Made by a program: the position numbers and the translations under genes. This document shows, one piece after another, positions 8,692 through 17,845 of a DNA stretch of 64,000 nt; the stretch's first letter is position 1, and the number at the start of each line of letters is the position of its first letter. The notes beneath the pieces were generated by a model. It ran no database searches. It was not told the DNA's origin and worked only from the letters and a program-made list of their open reading frames with translations. The stretch lies in NCBI RefSeq assembly GCF_904846055.1, contig NZ_CAJGYV010000001.1:1302001-1366000 (forward strand), written 5' to 3'. Source of the stretch: Psychrobacter ciconiae. GTDB taxonomy: Bacteria > Pseudomonadota > Gammaproteobacteria > Pseudomonadales > Moraxellaceae.

Positions 8692-11538
8692 ATGAATAGT
8701 ATAACTAAAGACCCAGCTGCAGCCACCGAGCTTGCTGGTGACAATGCCTTATATATTGAGTCCCTTTACGAGCAGTTTTTAAGCGACCCTGATAGCGTCG
8801 ACGCTGATTGGCAGGAGTACTTTAAGCAGTATCAATCGCCAAATGATGCGCCGCACAATGCTATTAAGGATCAGTTTTTACTGTTGGCTCGTAACCAAAC
8901 GGCGAATAAACGTTCTGAAAGCGGCACAACCTCTAGCGCAAATTGCGCTGACCCAAAACAAATGGCCGTTCAGCAGCTGATTTCTGCTTATCGCCGCCGT
9001 GGTCATCGCCGCGCTCAGCTTGATCCTTTAGAGTTGCAGCCACGCGCTGAAGTTGAAGATCTCACTCTTGCCTATCATGGGTTATCAGAAGCGGATTTAG
9101 ACACCGTTTATCCAACCAATGATTTAAGCATTGGTAAATCAGAAGCTACCCTCCGCGAAATCATTGAAATTATGGAGCGTGTTTACTGCCGTTATATCGG
9201 TATTGAGTATATGCACGTGTCTACCAGCACTGAAAAGCGTTGGATGGAAAAATACCTTGAGTCAAACCATGGCTATATCGAGTTTGATAAAGAAAAACGC
9301 TTATCTATTCTTGAGCGTTTGACCGCAGCGGAAGGTCTGGAAAAATACTTAGCGCGTAAATATACCGGCGTGAAGCGCTTTGGTCTTGAAGGCGGCGAAA
9401 GTTTTATTCCTATGGTGAACGAAATCATTCAGCGCGCTGGTGGCTACGGCACCAAAGAGATGCTGATTGGCATGGCGCACCGTGGTCGTTTAAACCTTTT
9501 GGTGAATATTTTAGGTAAAAACCCAGCCGATTTATTTGATGAGTTTGATGGCAAAGTTCAGCCTGAAAAAGGCTCAGGTGACGTTAAATACCACAATGGT
9601 TATTCATCAAACGTGATGACTCCAGGTGGTGAGGCACATTTAGCCCTTGCTTTTAACCCATCGCATCTTGAAATTGTCTCGCCGGTATTAGAAGGTTCAG
9701 TTCGTGCGCGTCAAGTCCGCCGTAATGATACGACCGGTAATCTAGTCTTGCCAATCGTGGTTCATGGTGATGCCGCTTTTGCCGGTCAAGGTGTGGTTCA
9801 AGAAACCTTCCAAATGTCGCAAACCCGAGCTTATAGCACGGGCGGCACGGTTCATATTGTCATCAATAACCAAGTAGGCTTTACCACCAGCCGTCAAGAA
9901 GATGCCCGCTCAACAGAATACTGTACTGACGTTGCCAAAATGGTTCATGCGCCTGTGCTACACGTGAACGGTGACGATCCTGAATCAGTTATCTTTGCCG
10001 CGCAGCTTGCCCTTGACTACCGTCATGAGTTTGGTAAAGACATCGTTATTGATCTGTTTTGCTACCGCCGTAACGGTCATAACGAAGCTGATGAGCCATC
10101 AGCCACTCAGCCGCTCATGTACGCTGTGATCAAGAAACTGCCAACCACCCGCACAATTTATGTAAAAAAATTGGTGGATGCAGGGGTAATCAGTAATGAA
10201 GAAGCGACCAAGCTTGAAGATGAATATCGTGAGTCACTTGATCGCGGTGAGTACGTAGTTAATTCATTGGTCTTAGAGCCCAACACTGATTTGTTTGTTG
10301 ATTGGACGCCATATTTAGGTCATGAGCTTGAAGATGATTGGGATACTAGCATCGATATCGAAAAGCTCAAAGCTTATGGCAGAAAAATGGCTGAAATCCC
10401 AGCTGATTTCAAACTTCAACGCCAAGTTCAAAAAGTAGTTGAGCAGCGTCTTGCGATGCAAACTGGTGAAGAGCCCTTAAACTGGGGCGCCGCTGAAACT
10501 CTAGCTTACGCCAGTTTAGTTGAAGATGATATCTTAGTTCGTATCACTGGTGAAGACGTTGGTCGTGGTACGTTCTCACATCGTCATACTGAGCTATTTA
10601 ACATTAATGATGGCAGCATGTATGTACCGCTTGCCCATCTGAGTGAAAACCAAGCTCGCTTTGCAACCTATAACTCTTTGCTATCAGAAGAGGCGGTCTT
10701 AGCCTTTGAATATGGCTACGCCACCACCGTTCCTAATGCATTGATCATTTGGGAAGCTCAGTTTGGTGACTTTGTGAACGGCGCTCAAGTCGTTATTGAC
10801 CAATTCATTTCAAGCGGCGAGACCAAATGGCAGCGCGTTTGTGGTTTGACCATGCTATTGCCACACGGCTTTGAAGGTCAAGGTCCTGAGCACTCATCGG
10901 CTCGCCTTGAGCGCTTCTTGCAGCTTTGTGCTGAAGACAATATGCAAGTGATCACCCCAACGACGCCTGCACAAATTTTCCACGCGCTGCGCCGTCAAGC
11001 GATTCGTCCGATCCGCAAGCCGCTGATCGTGATGTCTCCAAAGAGCTTGTTGCGTCATAAGCTTGCAACCTCGACACTTGAAGAGCTTGCTAACGGTAAA
11101 TTTGAAACCGTCTTGCCTGAACTTGATCAACTTGATAACAGCAAAGTAACTCGTCTTGTCATCTGTGGTGGCAAAGTGTACTACGATTTGCTTGAGCAGC
11201 GCCGTGCTCTTGGTCTTGATCACGTTGCGATCGTTCGTATTGAGCAGCTTTATCCGTTCCCAGAAGAGCGCCTCAATGAGGAAATCAGCAAGTACGACAA
11301 TTTGGCTGAGATTGTTTGGACTCAAGAAGAGCCGCTCAACCAAGGCGCTTGGTACTACCTAGCTCCTGAGATGTATCGCACCGTAATCGCGCATTCAAGC
11401 AAAGCGCAATTACTTGACCCTGTTGCGCGTCCTGCCAGTGCAGCTCCTGCTACCGGATCTAGCAAAATTCATGTCGAGCAGCAGCAAGCGTTGGTTGCCG
11501 GCGGTCTTGGCATTGAAGTGAACCAACTAGCAAAATAA
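8692..11538 (+). CDS. sucA: 2-oxoglutarate dehydrogenase E1 component
   Basis: A 948-aa thiamine-diphosphate enzyme, normal length for OdhA/SucA-type E1o; it decarboxylates 2-oxoglutarate and transfers the succinyl group to the lipoyl arm of SucB. The N terminus carries the E1o-specific segment LYIESLYEQFLSDPDSVDADW, which binds E2. TPP-dependent core motifs include IGMAHRGRLNLLVNI, VVHGDAAFAGQGVVQE, NNQVGFTTS and the C-terminal EAQFGDFVNGAQV and RRQAIRPIRKPLIVMSPKSLLRH. First gene of sucAB-lpd-sucCD. The ribosome-binding site before the ATG is weak. Confidence 0.97.
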   Translation: MNSITKDPAAATELAGDNALYIESLYEQFLSDPDSVDADWQEYFKQYQSPNDAPHNAIKDQFLLLARNQTANKRSESGTTSSANCADPKQMAVQQLISAYRRRGHRRAQLDPLELQPRAEVEDLTLAYHGLSEADLDTVYPTNDLSIGKSEATLREIIEIMERVYCRYIGIEYMHVSTSTEKRWMEKYLESNHGYIEFDKEKRLSILERLTAAEGLEKYLARKYTGVKRFGLEGGESFIPMVNEIIQRAGGYGTKEMLIGMAHRGRLNLLVNILGKNPADLFDEFDGKVQPEKGSGDVKYHNGYSSNVMTPGGEAHLALAFNPSHLEIVSPVLEGSVRARQVRRNDTTGNLVLPIVVHGDAAFAGQGVVQETFQMSQTRAYSTGGTVHIVINNQVGFTTSRQEDARSTEYCTDVAKMVHAPVLHVNGDDPESVIFAAQLALDYRHEFGKDIVIDLFCYRRNGHNEADEPSATQPLMYAVIKKLPTTRTIYVKKLVDAGVISNEEATKLEDEYRESLDRGEYVVNSLVLEPNTDLFVDWTPYLGHELEDDWDTSIDIEKLKAYGRKMAEIPADFKLQRQVQKVVEQRLAMQTGEEPLNWGAAETLAYASLVEDDILVRITGEDVGRGTFSHRHTELFNINDGSMYVPLAHLSENQARFATYNSLLSEEAVLAFEYGYATTVPNALIIWEAQFGDFVNGAQVVIDQFISSGETKWQRVCGLTMLLPHGFEGQGPEHSSARLERFLQLCAEDNMQVITPTTPAQIFHALRRQAIRPIRKPLIVMSPKSLLRHKLATSTLEELANGKFETVLPELDQLDNSKVTRLVICGGKVYYDLLEQRRALGLDHVAIVRIEQLYPFPEERLNEEISKYDNLAEIVWTQEEPLNQGAWYYLAPEMYRTVIAHSSKAQLLDPVARPASAAPATGSSKIHVEQQQALVAGGLGIEVNQLAK

Positions 11539-11554
11539 GCAAGTCAATGATTAG

Positions 11555-11610
11555 GCGATGGCATGACCTTTATATGTTAAGCAATGATGGATTGCTTTAG
11601 GTCATGTCGC
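11555..11610 (+). repeat. Nested stem-loop in sucA-sucB spacer
   Basis: Outer stem GCGA plus CATGACCT (11555-11569) with AGGTCATG plus TCGC (11599-11610); inner hairpin AAGCAAT (11579-11585)/ATTGCTT (11591-11597). No T-run follows. An intra-operon RNA structure ending about 50 nt before sucB. Confidence 0.6.
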
Positions 11611-11662
11611 GCTATTAACGCTTTAAGATAAATAACTATTTCCAAATCTAAGGAGTATATCG

Positions 11663-12904
11663 ATGGCTGAGATTAAAGCCCCCGTTTTTCCAGAATCAGT
11701 TGCTGATGGTACCATCGTTGAGTGGCACGTAAGTGAAGGTCAACAGGTCAACCGTGACGATTTACTTGCCGAAATCGAAACTGACAAAGTTGTTCTTGAG
11801 GTTGTTGCTCCAGACAATGGCGTCGTTACTAAAATCGTAAAACAAGTTGACGATACTGTTTTATCTGATGAATTGATTGCTGAATTTGAAGCCGGTGCTA
11901 CCGCAAGCGATAGTGCTCCTGCAGCTGAATCAAGCGAAGCGCCTGCTGAAAAAGCGCCTGAGCAACTAGGCTATGGCGACTTGCCAAACCGTCCAGAAGC
12001 GCCGCACGCTGAAGAAAAAGACCATAAAGATCAAAGCCCAGCAGTCAGAAAAGCTGCTAAAGAATCTGGCGTTGACCCTAAAAATGTTGAAGGTTCAGGT
12101 CGCGGTGGTCGAGTCACTAAAGCTGACATGGCAAACCCAACCTTAAAAGCTGACAGCAGCATCACCACTGACAGCGGTCGCCCTGTTGCTGAAGCCACAG
12201 GCGAGCGTAGCGAAAAACGTGTGCCAATGACTCGTCTTCGCAAACGTGTGGCAGAGCGTTTATTATCAGCCTCACAAGATACCGCTATGCTCACGACGTT
12301 TAACGAAGTGAACATGAAGCCTTTGATGGATCTTCGTGCCAAATATAAAGACCGCTTTGAAAAACGTCATGGTACGCGTCTTGGCTTTATGTCATTGTTC
12401 GTAAAAGCTGCAACCGAAGCGCTTAAGCGCTTCCCTGCAGTAAACGCTTCACTAGATGGTGATGACATCGTTTATCACGGCTACTACGACATTGGTGTTG
12501 CAGTATCTTCAGATCGTGGTCTTGTTGTTCCGGTTCTTCGTGATACCGACCGCATGACCATGGCAGACGTTGAAGCCAGCATTCGTGAGTTTGGCAGCCG
12601 CGCTCAGCAAGGTAAGCTTGGCATTGAAGATATGACCGGCGGTACGTTCACCATCTCAAACGGCGGCGTATTTGGCTCACTCATGTCAACGCCAATTTTG
12701 AATCCACCACAAACTGCAATTCTTGGTATGCACGCGATCAATGAGCGTCCAATGGCAGTCGACGGTAAGGTTGAAATTTTACCAATGATGTACCTAGCGC
12801 TATCTTACGACCACCGTATGATCGATGGTAAAGAGGCGGTTCAGTTCTTGGTCACCATCAAAGAGTTGATCGAAGATCCAGCCATGCTATTGCTTGATCT
12901 ATAA
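11663..12904 (+). CDS. sucB: Dihydrolipoamide succinyltransferase (E2 of 2-oxoglutarate dehydrogenase)
   Basis: A 413-aa E2 core protein. The N-terminal lipoyl domain has the lipoylated lysine in [11 protein letters not shown] (about residue 43); an Ala/Glu/Pro-rich linker follows; the peripheral-subunit-binding domain spans about 125-160 ([20 protein letters not shown]); the C-terminal catalytic domain ends with [16 protein letters not shown] carrying the active-site histidine. It transfers succinyl groups to CoA. A strong AAGGAG lies at the right distance from the ATG. One lipoyl domain, as usual for SucB. Confidence 0.97.
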   Translation: MAEIKAPVFPESVADGTIVEWHVSEGQQVNRDDLLAEIETDKVVLEVVAPDNGVVTKIVKQVDDTVLSDELIAEFEAGATASDSAPAAESSEAPAEKAPEQLGYGDLPNRPEAPHAEEKDHKDQSPAVRKAAKESGVDPKNVEGSGRGGRVTKADMANPTLKADSSITTDSGRPVAEATGERSEKRVPMTRLRKRVAERLLSASQDTAMLTTFNEVNMKPLMDLRAKYKDRFEKRHGTRLGFMSLFVKAATEALKRFPAVNASLDGDDIVYHGYYDIGVAVSSDRGLVVPVLRDTDRMTMADVEASIREFGSRAQQGKLGIEDMTGGTFTISNGGVFGSLMSTPILNPPQTAILGMHAINERPMAVDGKVEILPMMYLALSYDHRMIDGKEAVQFLVTIKELIEDPAMLLLDL

Positions 12905-12910
12905 TTGTAA

Positions 12911-12946
12911 AAGGCTTGCATTGGTTTGACTGATGCAAGCTTTTTA
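12911..12946 (+). terminator. Terminator-like hairpin between sucB and lpd (first)
   Basis: GCTTGCAT (12914-12921) pairs with ATGCAAGC (12933-12940) and is followed by TTTTT. A-rich sequence on the left arm extends the pairing across a bulged G. It looks like an intrinsic terminator inside the operon, possibly partial. Confidence 0.6.
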
Positions 12947-12982
12947 GCAAAGTGGTTGTTCTTGATGAACAGTTAACTTTGC

Positions 12983-13015
12983 AGGTGACAATTTTATTGA
13001 TTGTCACCTTTTAAT
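12983..13015 (+). terminator. Terminator-like hairpin between sucB and lpd (second)
   Basis: Perfect 10-bp stem AGGTGACAAT (12983-12992)/ATTGTCACCT (13000-13009), 7-nt loop, followed by TTTAATAA. The T-tract is short, so termination may be weak; it ends about 40 nt before the lpd start. Confidence 0.5.
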
Positions 13016-13049
13016 AATAAGATTGAAAATTGAACCACGGAAGACGATT

Positions 13050-14501
13050 ATGAAAGAGAATTACGATCTCGTCGTTATTGGCGGCGGTCCTGGCGGCTAT
13101 GAAGCAGCCATTCGCGGCGCTCAGCTTGGCATGAGTGTGGCTTGTATCGAAAAGCGCACCTACAAAGGCGAGCCTGCTTTAGGTGGTACTTGCTTAAACG
13201 TTGGTTGTATCCCATCAAAAGCCCTTCTTGATAGCTCGCACCGCTATGAGGCAACTAAGCATGAGCTTGGTGAGCACGGCATCAGCACCGGTGATGTTAG
13301 CATTGACATCCCACAAATGATTGAGCGTAAAGAAGGCATCGTCAAGCAGTTGACGGGCGGTGTTGCTGCATTATTAAAAGGCAATGGCGTCGACTGGCTT
13401 CAAGGCTGGGGAACACTGGTTGACGGCAAAGGCGCCGACAAAAAAGTTAAATTTACTGCCTTAAGTGATGACAGCGAAAGCACTATCACGGCTAAAAGCG
13501 TTATTTTAGCGTCAGGGTCAGTTCCTGTTGACATCCCAGTTGCCAAAACTGACGGCGAGCGTATCGTTGATTCAACGGGCGCGCTTGATTTCACGGAAGC
13601 GCCTAAGCGTTTAGGCGTGATTGGTGCCGGTGTTATTGGTCTTGAGCTTGGCTCAGTTTGGCGTCGTCTTGGTAGTGAAGTGATCATTTATGAAGCGCTT
13701 CCAAGCTTTTTAGCCGCCGCTGACAAAGACATGTCAAAAGAAGCAGCTAAATTGTTTAAAAAGCAAGGTCTGGACATCCGCGTCGACACCAAAGTAGTTA
13801 AGGCTGAAGTTCAAGGTGATGAAGTGGTCGTAACCAGCGAATGCAAAGGCGAGACTACTGAAGAGCGTTTTGATAAGCTCATCGTTTGTGTGGGTCGCCG
13901 AGCTTATGCTGAAAAACTTCTTGGCGAAGACAGTGGCATTAACTTGACCGAGCGCGGCTTGGTTGAAGTTGATGATCAGTGCAAAACCAACCTTGATGGC
14001 GTTTACGCCATTGGCGATTTGGTTCGCGGTCCTATGCTTGCTCACAAAGCGATGGAAGAAGGCATGATGGCAGTTGAGCGCATTCATGGTGAAAAAGCGC
14101 AAGTCAACTATGATACCATCATCAATGTCATCTACACGCATCCAGAAATTGCTTGGGTTGGCTTAACCGAACAAGAAGCGACTGAAGCAGGATTTGAAGT
14201 CAAAATCGGCTCATTTAACTTAGCAGCAAACGGTCGCGCCTTAGCTCAAAGTGAAGCTCAAGGCTCAATCAAAGTAGTTGCCGATGCTAAGACAGATCGC
14301 CTACTTGGCATGCACGCCATTTGCGCTGGTGCAGGCGACATCGTTCATCAAGGTATGATTGCGATGGAATTTGTTTCAAGCATCGAAGATTTACAATTGA
14401 TGACGTTTGCTCACCCAACCGTTTCAGAAGCCGTTCATGAAGCCGCCCTGTCAGCGGACGGTCGCGCGATTCACGCCATTCAGCGTAAGCGCCGCAAATA
14501 A
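13050..14501 (+). CDS. lpdA: Dihydrolipoyl dehydrogenase (E3)
   Basis: A 483-aa FAD disulfide oxidoreductase that reoxidises the dihydrolipoyl arm with NAD+. FAD-binding [21 protein letters not shown] at the N terminus; the redox-active disulfide in [19 protein letters not shown]-binding [16 protein letters not shown]; second FAD motif [20 protein letters not shown]; and the C-terminal dimer and catalytic [14 protein letters not shown] chose ATG 13050, preceded by GGAAG at 13039-13043; a TTG at 13023 would add nine unlikely residues. Position inside the suc cluster points to the 2-oxoglutarate complex, perhaps shared with pyruvate dehydrogenase. Confidence 0.96.
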   Translation: MKENYDLVVIGGGPGGYEAAIRGAQLGMSVACIEKRTYKGEPALGGTCLNVGCIPSKALLDSSHRYEATKHELGEHGISTGDVSIDIPQMIERKEGIVKQLTGGVAALLKGNGVDWLQGWGTLVDGKGADKKVKFTALSDDSESTITAKSVILASGSVPVDIPVAKTDGERIVDSTGALDFTEAPKRLGVIGAGVIGLELGSVWRRLGSEVIIYEALPSFLAAADKDMSKEAAKLFKKQGLDIRVDTKVVKAEVQGDEVVVTSECKGETTEERFDKLIVCVGRRAYAEKLLGEDSGINLTERGLVEVDDQCKTNLDGVYAIGDLVRGPMLAHKAMEEGMMAVERIHGEKAQVNYDTIINVIYTHPEIAWVGLTEQEATEAGFEVKIGSFNLAANGRALAQSEAQGSIKVVADAKTDRLLGMHAICAGAGDIVHQGMIAMEFVSSIEDLQLMTFAHPTVSEAVHEAALSADGRAIHAIQRKRRK

Positions 14502-14524
14502 ATCAGTGGTTTTAAATTGATGAC

Positions 14525-14586
14525 GGCACTTTTAATCGCAGCATCATTAAAAGTGCCCCTCAAAAGCTTGTTTTAATATCAAGCTT
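14525..14586 (+). repeat. Two hairpins in lpd-sucC spacer
   Basis: A perfect 12-bp inverted repeat GGCACTTTTAAT (14525-14536)/ATTAAAAGTGCC (14546-14557) with a 9-nt loop, then AAGCTTG (14564-14570)/CAAGCTT (14580-14586). Neither is followed by a T-run. They are intra-operon structures, perhaps for mRNA stability or processing. Confidence 0.65.
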
Positions 14587-14623
14587 AGCATTTACTTTTA
14601 TCAAAAAATAAAGGATACAATCA

Positions 14624-15793
14624 ATGAATTTACATGAGTATCAAGCAAAAGAGCTATTAAAAGGCTACGGATTGCCAGTTCAAGAAGGCATCATCGCTCA
14701 CAATGGCGAAGAAGCTGCTGAAGCTTTTGACAAAACCCCAACGGACATCGCCGTTATCAAAGCTCAGGTTCATGCTGGTGGCCGTGGTAAAGCAGGTGGC
14801 GTTAAGCTTGTAAAATCACGTGAAGAAGCCAAACAAGTTGCTGAAGAATTGATTGGCACAAACTTGGTAACTTATCAAACTGACGCTGCAGGACAGCCTG
14901 TAAACTTCGTTCTTATTGCCGAAGATATGTATCCTGTAAAAACAGAACTTTATCTTGGTGCAGTGGTTGACCGCTCATCACGCCGAATCACCTTCATGGC
15001 ATCTACTGAAGGCGGTGTTGAGATTGAAAAAGTTGCCGAAGAAACTCCTGAAAAGATTTTCAAAGTGAACGTTGATCCATTAGTAGGATTAATGCCGTTC
15101 CAAGCGCGTGAAGTTGCGTTCAAGCTAGGTCTTGAAGGCAAGCAAATCAACCAGTTCGTAAAATTGATGACTGGTGCTTATCAAGCATTTGTTGATAACG
15201 ACTTTGCTTTATTTGAAATCAACCCACTTGCGGTTCGCGAAAACGGCGAAATCGTTTGTGTTGACGGCAAAATTGGTATCGACTCAAACGCCCTTTATCG
15301 CTTACCAAAAATCGAAGCGCTTCGCGACAAGTCTCAAGAAAATGAGCGCGAGCTAAAAGCTTCTGAATTTGACTTAAACTATGTTGCGCTAGAAGGTAAC
15401 ATCGGCTGTATGGTGAACGGTGCTGGTCTTGCGATGGCAACCATGGACATCATCAAGCTTTATGGCGGAAAACCAGCTAACTTCCTTGACGTTGGCGGCG
15501 GCGCGACCAAAGAGCGCGTGGTTGAAGCGTTCAAAATTATTTTAGAGGACAGCAGTGTCGAAGGCGTATTAATCAACATCTTTGGCGGTATCGTTCGCTG
15601 TGACATGATTGCAGAAGCCATCATCGAAGCGGTAAAAGAAGTGAACGTTCAAGTTCCTGTTGTGGTTCGCTTAGAAGGCAACAACGCTGAAAAAGGCGCG
15701 AAATTGCTTGAAGAGTCAGGATTGCAATTGATTTCAGCGCAAGGTCTATCAGACGCGGCACAAAAAATCGTTGACGCTGTTAAAAAAGCATAA
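14624..15793 (+). CDS. sucC: Succinyl-CoA ligase [ADP-forming] subunit beta
   Basis: A 389-aa ATP-grasp subunit that binds nucleotide and succinate; with SucD it converts succinyl-CoA to succinate with substrate-level ATP formation. Motifs: [18 protein letters not shown] at the start, the nucleotide-binding [24 protein letters not shown] for Mg binding, and the C-terminal [15 protein letters not shown] that contacts the phosphohistidine power helix. Length is the family norm. An AAAGGA precedes the ATG. Confidence 0.97.
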   Translation: MNLHEYQAKELLKGYGLPVQEGIIAHNGEEAAEAFDKTPTDIAVIKAQVHAGGRGKAGGVKLVKSREEAKQVAEELIGTNLVTYQTDAAGQPVNFVLIAEDMYPVKTELYLGAVVDRSSRRITFMASTEGGVEIEKVAEETPEKIFKVNVDPLVGLMPFQAREVAFKLGLEGKQINQFVKLMTGAYQAFVDNDFALFEINPLAVRENGEIVCVDGKIGIDSNALYRLPKIEALRDKSQENERELKASEFDLNYVALEGNIGCMVNGAGLAMATMDIIKLYGGKPANFLDVGGGATKERVVEAFKIILEDSSVEGVLINIFGGIVRCDMIAEAIIEAVKEVNVQVPVVVRLEGNNAEKGAKLLEESGLQLISAQGLSDAAQKIVDAVKKA

Positions 15794-15805
15794 TCCTCTT
15801 ATTGT

Positions 15806-15864
15806 AAAGCTGACAGCTTAAAAGCTTTATTGATATTCAATAATAAAAATAAGCTGTCCGCTTT
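15806..15864 (+). repeat. Stem-loop in sucC-sucD spacer
   Basis: AAAGCTGACAGCTTA (15806-15820) pairs with TAAGCTGTCCGCTTT (15850-15864) with one mismatch; the enclosed loop contains TTATTGA-TAT-TCAATAA, a second hairpin. It occupies most of the spacer and ends about 27 nt before the sucD start. Confidence 0.65.
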
Positions 15865-15891
15865 AGTAGACAACAGATTAAGGAAAACATA

Positions 15892-16770
15892 ATGAGTGTA
15901 TTAATTGATAAAGACACCAAAGTATTGGTTCAAGGTTTTACCGGTAAAAACGGCACGTTCCATTCAGAACAAGCCATCGAATACGGCACCAAAGTGGTTG
16001 GCGGTGTAACTCCAGGAAAAGGCGGTCAAACGCATCTTGGTTTGCCAGTTTTTGACACCATGCAAGAAGCGATGGAAGCCACTCAAGCTGATGCTTCTGT
16101 CATCTACGTTCCAGCACCATTCGTTCTTGATTCAATCATCGAAGCGGTTGATGCGGGCGTTAAATTGATTGTTGTGATTACTGAAGGTGTTCCAACTATC
16201 GATATGCTAAAAGCTAAGCGTTACATCGAAGAAGCAGGCGACGTGAAAATGGTCGGTCCAAACTGCCCAGGCGTCATCACTCCAGGCGAATGCAAAATCG
16301 GTATTATGCCAGGTCATATCCATTTACCAGGCAAAGTGGGCATCATCTCACGCTCTGGGACCTTGACTTATGAAGCCGTTGCGCAAACTACTAAGCTTGG
16401 CTTTGGTCAGTCAACTTGTATCGGTATCGGTGGTGACCCAATCCCTGGTATGAACCAAATCGATGCGTTAAAATTGTTCCAAGACGATCCACAAACTGAA
16501 GCCATCATCTTAATCGGTGAAATCGGTGGAACTGCTGAAGAAGAAGCAGCAGCTTATATCAAAGACCATGTAACTAAGCCAGTTGTTGGTTATATCGCAG
16601 GCGTTACAGCTCCAGCTGGAAAGCGTATGGGTCATGCCGGCGCAATCATATCAGGTGGTCAAGGTACTGCTGAAGACAAGTTTAAAGCCTTTGAAGCTGC
16701 GGGCATCGCTTACACTCGCGACCCATCAAAAATCGGCGAAAAACTTAAAGAAGTGACAGGCTGGGAATAA
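15892..16770 (+). CDS. sucD: Succinyl-CoA ligase [ADP-forming] subunit alpha
   Basis: A 292-aa CoA-binding subunit. The N-terminal CoA-binding Rossmann domain has [18 protein letters not shown]; the mid-region has [20 protein letters not shown]; the phosphorylated histidine lies in [18 protein letters not shown] near residue 245. A clear AAGGA precedes the ATG. It is the last gene of the TCA cluster and is followed by a terminator. In enterobacteria the 3' end of sucD yields a small RNA; whether that occurs here cannot be told from sequence alone. Confidence 0.97.
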   Translation: MSVLIDKDTKVLVQGFTGKNGTFHSEQAIEYGTKVVGGVTPGKGGQTHLGLPVFDTMQEAMEATQADASVIYVPAPFVLDSIIEAVDAGVKLIVVITEGVPTIDMLKAKRYIEEAGDVKMVGPNCPGVITPGECKIGIMPGHIHLPGKVGIISRSGTLTYEAVAQTTKLGFGQSTCIGIGGDPIPGMNQIDALKLFQDDPQTEAIILIGEIGGTAEEEAAAYIKDHVTKPVVGYIAGVTAPAGKRMGHAGAIISGGQGTAEDKFKAFEAAGIAYTRDPSKIGEKLKEVTGWE

Positions 16771-16850
16771 TCTCTGACCAGCTTTAGCAGCGATCGTTGT
16801 CAGTTATTTACTATCAACAGCTGACATCACAGTCATGTTGCTATAAACAA

Positions 16851-16883
16851 AAGACGCCTCTACAATAGGGGTGTCTTTTTTTT
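16851..16883 (+). terminator. Terminator after sucD
   Basis: AAGACGCCTC (16851-16860) pairs with GGGGTGTCTT (16868-16877, two G-U wobbles), loop of 7, followed by a long T-run. Ends the sdh-suc cluster. Confidence 0.85.
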
Positions 16884-16957
16884 GTACTTAAAAAGAAAAG
16901 ATATGGTTTAAAAATTAATAACTTACAAAACAATTACAGAGACTATTAATAATAACT

Positions 16958-17845
16958 ATGACTACTTCAATATCTCATGCCGTTATTCCGGTTGCTGGAT
17001 TTGGCACTCGAATGCTGCCTTTATCAAAAGCCGTTCCTAAAGAGCTGCTGCCCATTGGCAATAAGCCTGCCATCCATTATGTTATCGAAGAAGCCATTGC
17101 CGCTGGTATCAAGCATATTGTCTTAGTAGGGCATTCGCAAAAAAGCGCCATTGAAAACTATTTTGATGTCAATGCTGAGCTTGATACCCAGTTGCGGCAA
17201 AAAGGCAAAGACGCGCTTGCCGATAGCTTAAACTGGCTGCCGGATGATGTCAGCGTGTCTATGATTCGTCAAGGCAAGCCGTTAGGGCTTGGTCATGCGG
17301 TGCTTGCCGCAAGACCGATTGTTGGTCATTATAACTTTGCCGTGCTCCTTCCTGACGTGGTGCTCAATCCGTTTACCACCGATTTACGCCAAGATAATTT
17401 AGCCTTTATGATTGATGCATTTAATCATAATCAGCAATCGCAAATCTTAGTTGATCAGGTTGCTGATAGCGACGTTCATAAATATGGTATTGCTAAGCTT
17501 TGTGAGGGTGAATTTGCGCCAATGCAGAGTAACGAGAGCTTGGCGGACAATCAAAGCTTTGGGGTGGCAGGATTTGTTGAAAAGCCAAGTTTAAAAGACG
17601 CGCCATCACGGCTTGCTGTGGTTGGTCGTTATGTTTTTGACAACCGAATTTTTGATTATTTGGCAAAAACTCAGCCCTCCGTCGGTGGCGAGATTCAGCT
17701 GACCGATGCCATTGATGCGCTAATTAGCACCTCAGGCGTTCAGGTGACGACGATGAAAGGCAATAGCTTTGATGCCGGTGACATGACCTCTTATATGAAA
17801 GCATTTATTTATTTTGCTGAAAAGCAGTTGGCGAAACAGCAATGA
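16958..17845 (+). CDS. galU: UTP-glucose-1-phosphate uridylyltransferase
   Basis: A 295-aa nucleotidyltransferase that makes UDP-glucose from UTP and glucose-1-phosphate for surface polysaccharides. The nucleotide-binding motif PVAGFGTRMLPLSKAVPKELLP is at the N terminus, followed by NKPAIHYVIEEAIAAGI; VEKPSLKDAPSRLAVVGRYV and the C-terminal FDAGDMTSYMKAFI fit GalU. It overlaps pgi by four bases (ATGA), so the two are translationally coupled. In related Acinetobacter this gene opens the conserved sugar-precursor end of the capsule locus. Confidence 0.96.
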   Translation: MTTSISHAVIPVAGFGTRMLPLSKAVPKELLPIGNKPAIHYVIEEAIAAGIKHIVLVGHSQKSAIENYFDVNAELDTQLRQKGKDALADSLNWLPDDVSVSMIRQGKPLGLGHAVLAARPIVGHYNFAVLLPDVVLNPFTTDLRQDNLAFMIDAFNHNQQSQILVDQVADSDVHKYGIAKLCEGEFAPMQSNESLADNQSFGVAGFVEKPSLKDAPSRLAVVGRYVFDNRIFDYLAKTQPSVGGEIQLTDAIDALISTSGVQVTTMKGNSFDAGDMTSYMKAFIYFAEKQLAKQQ

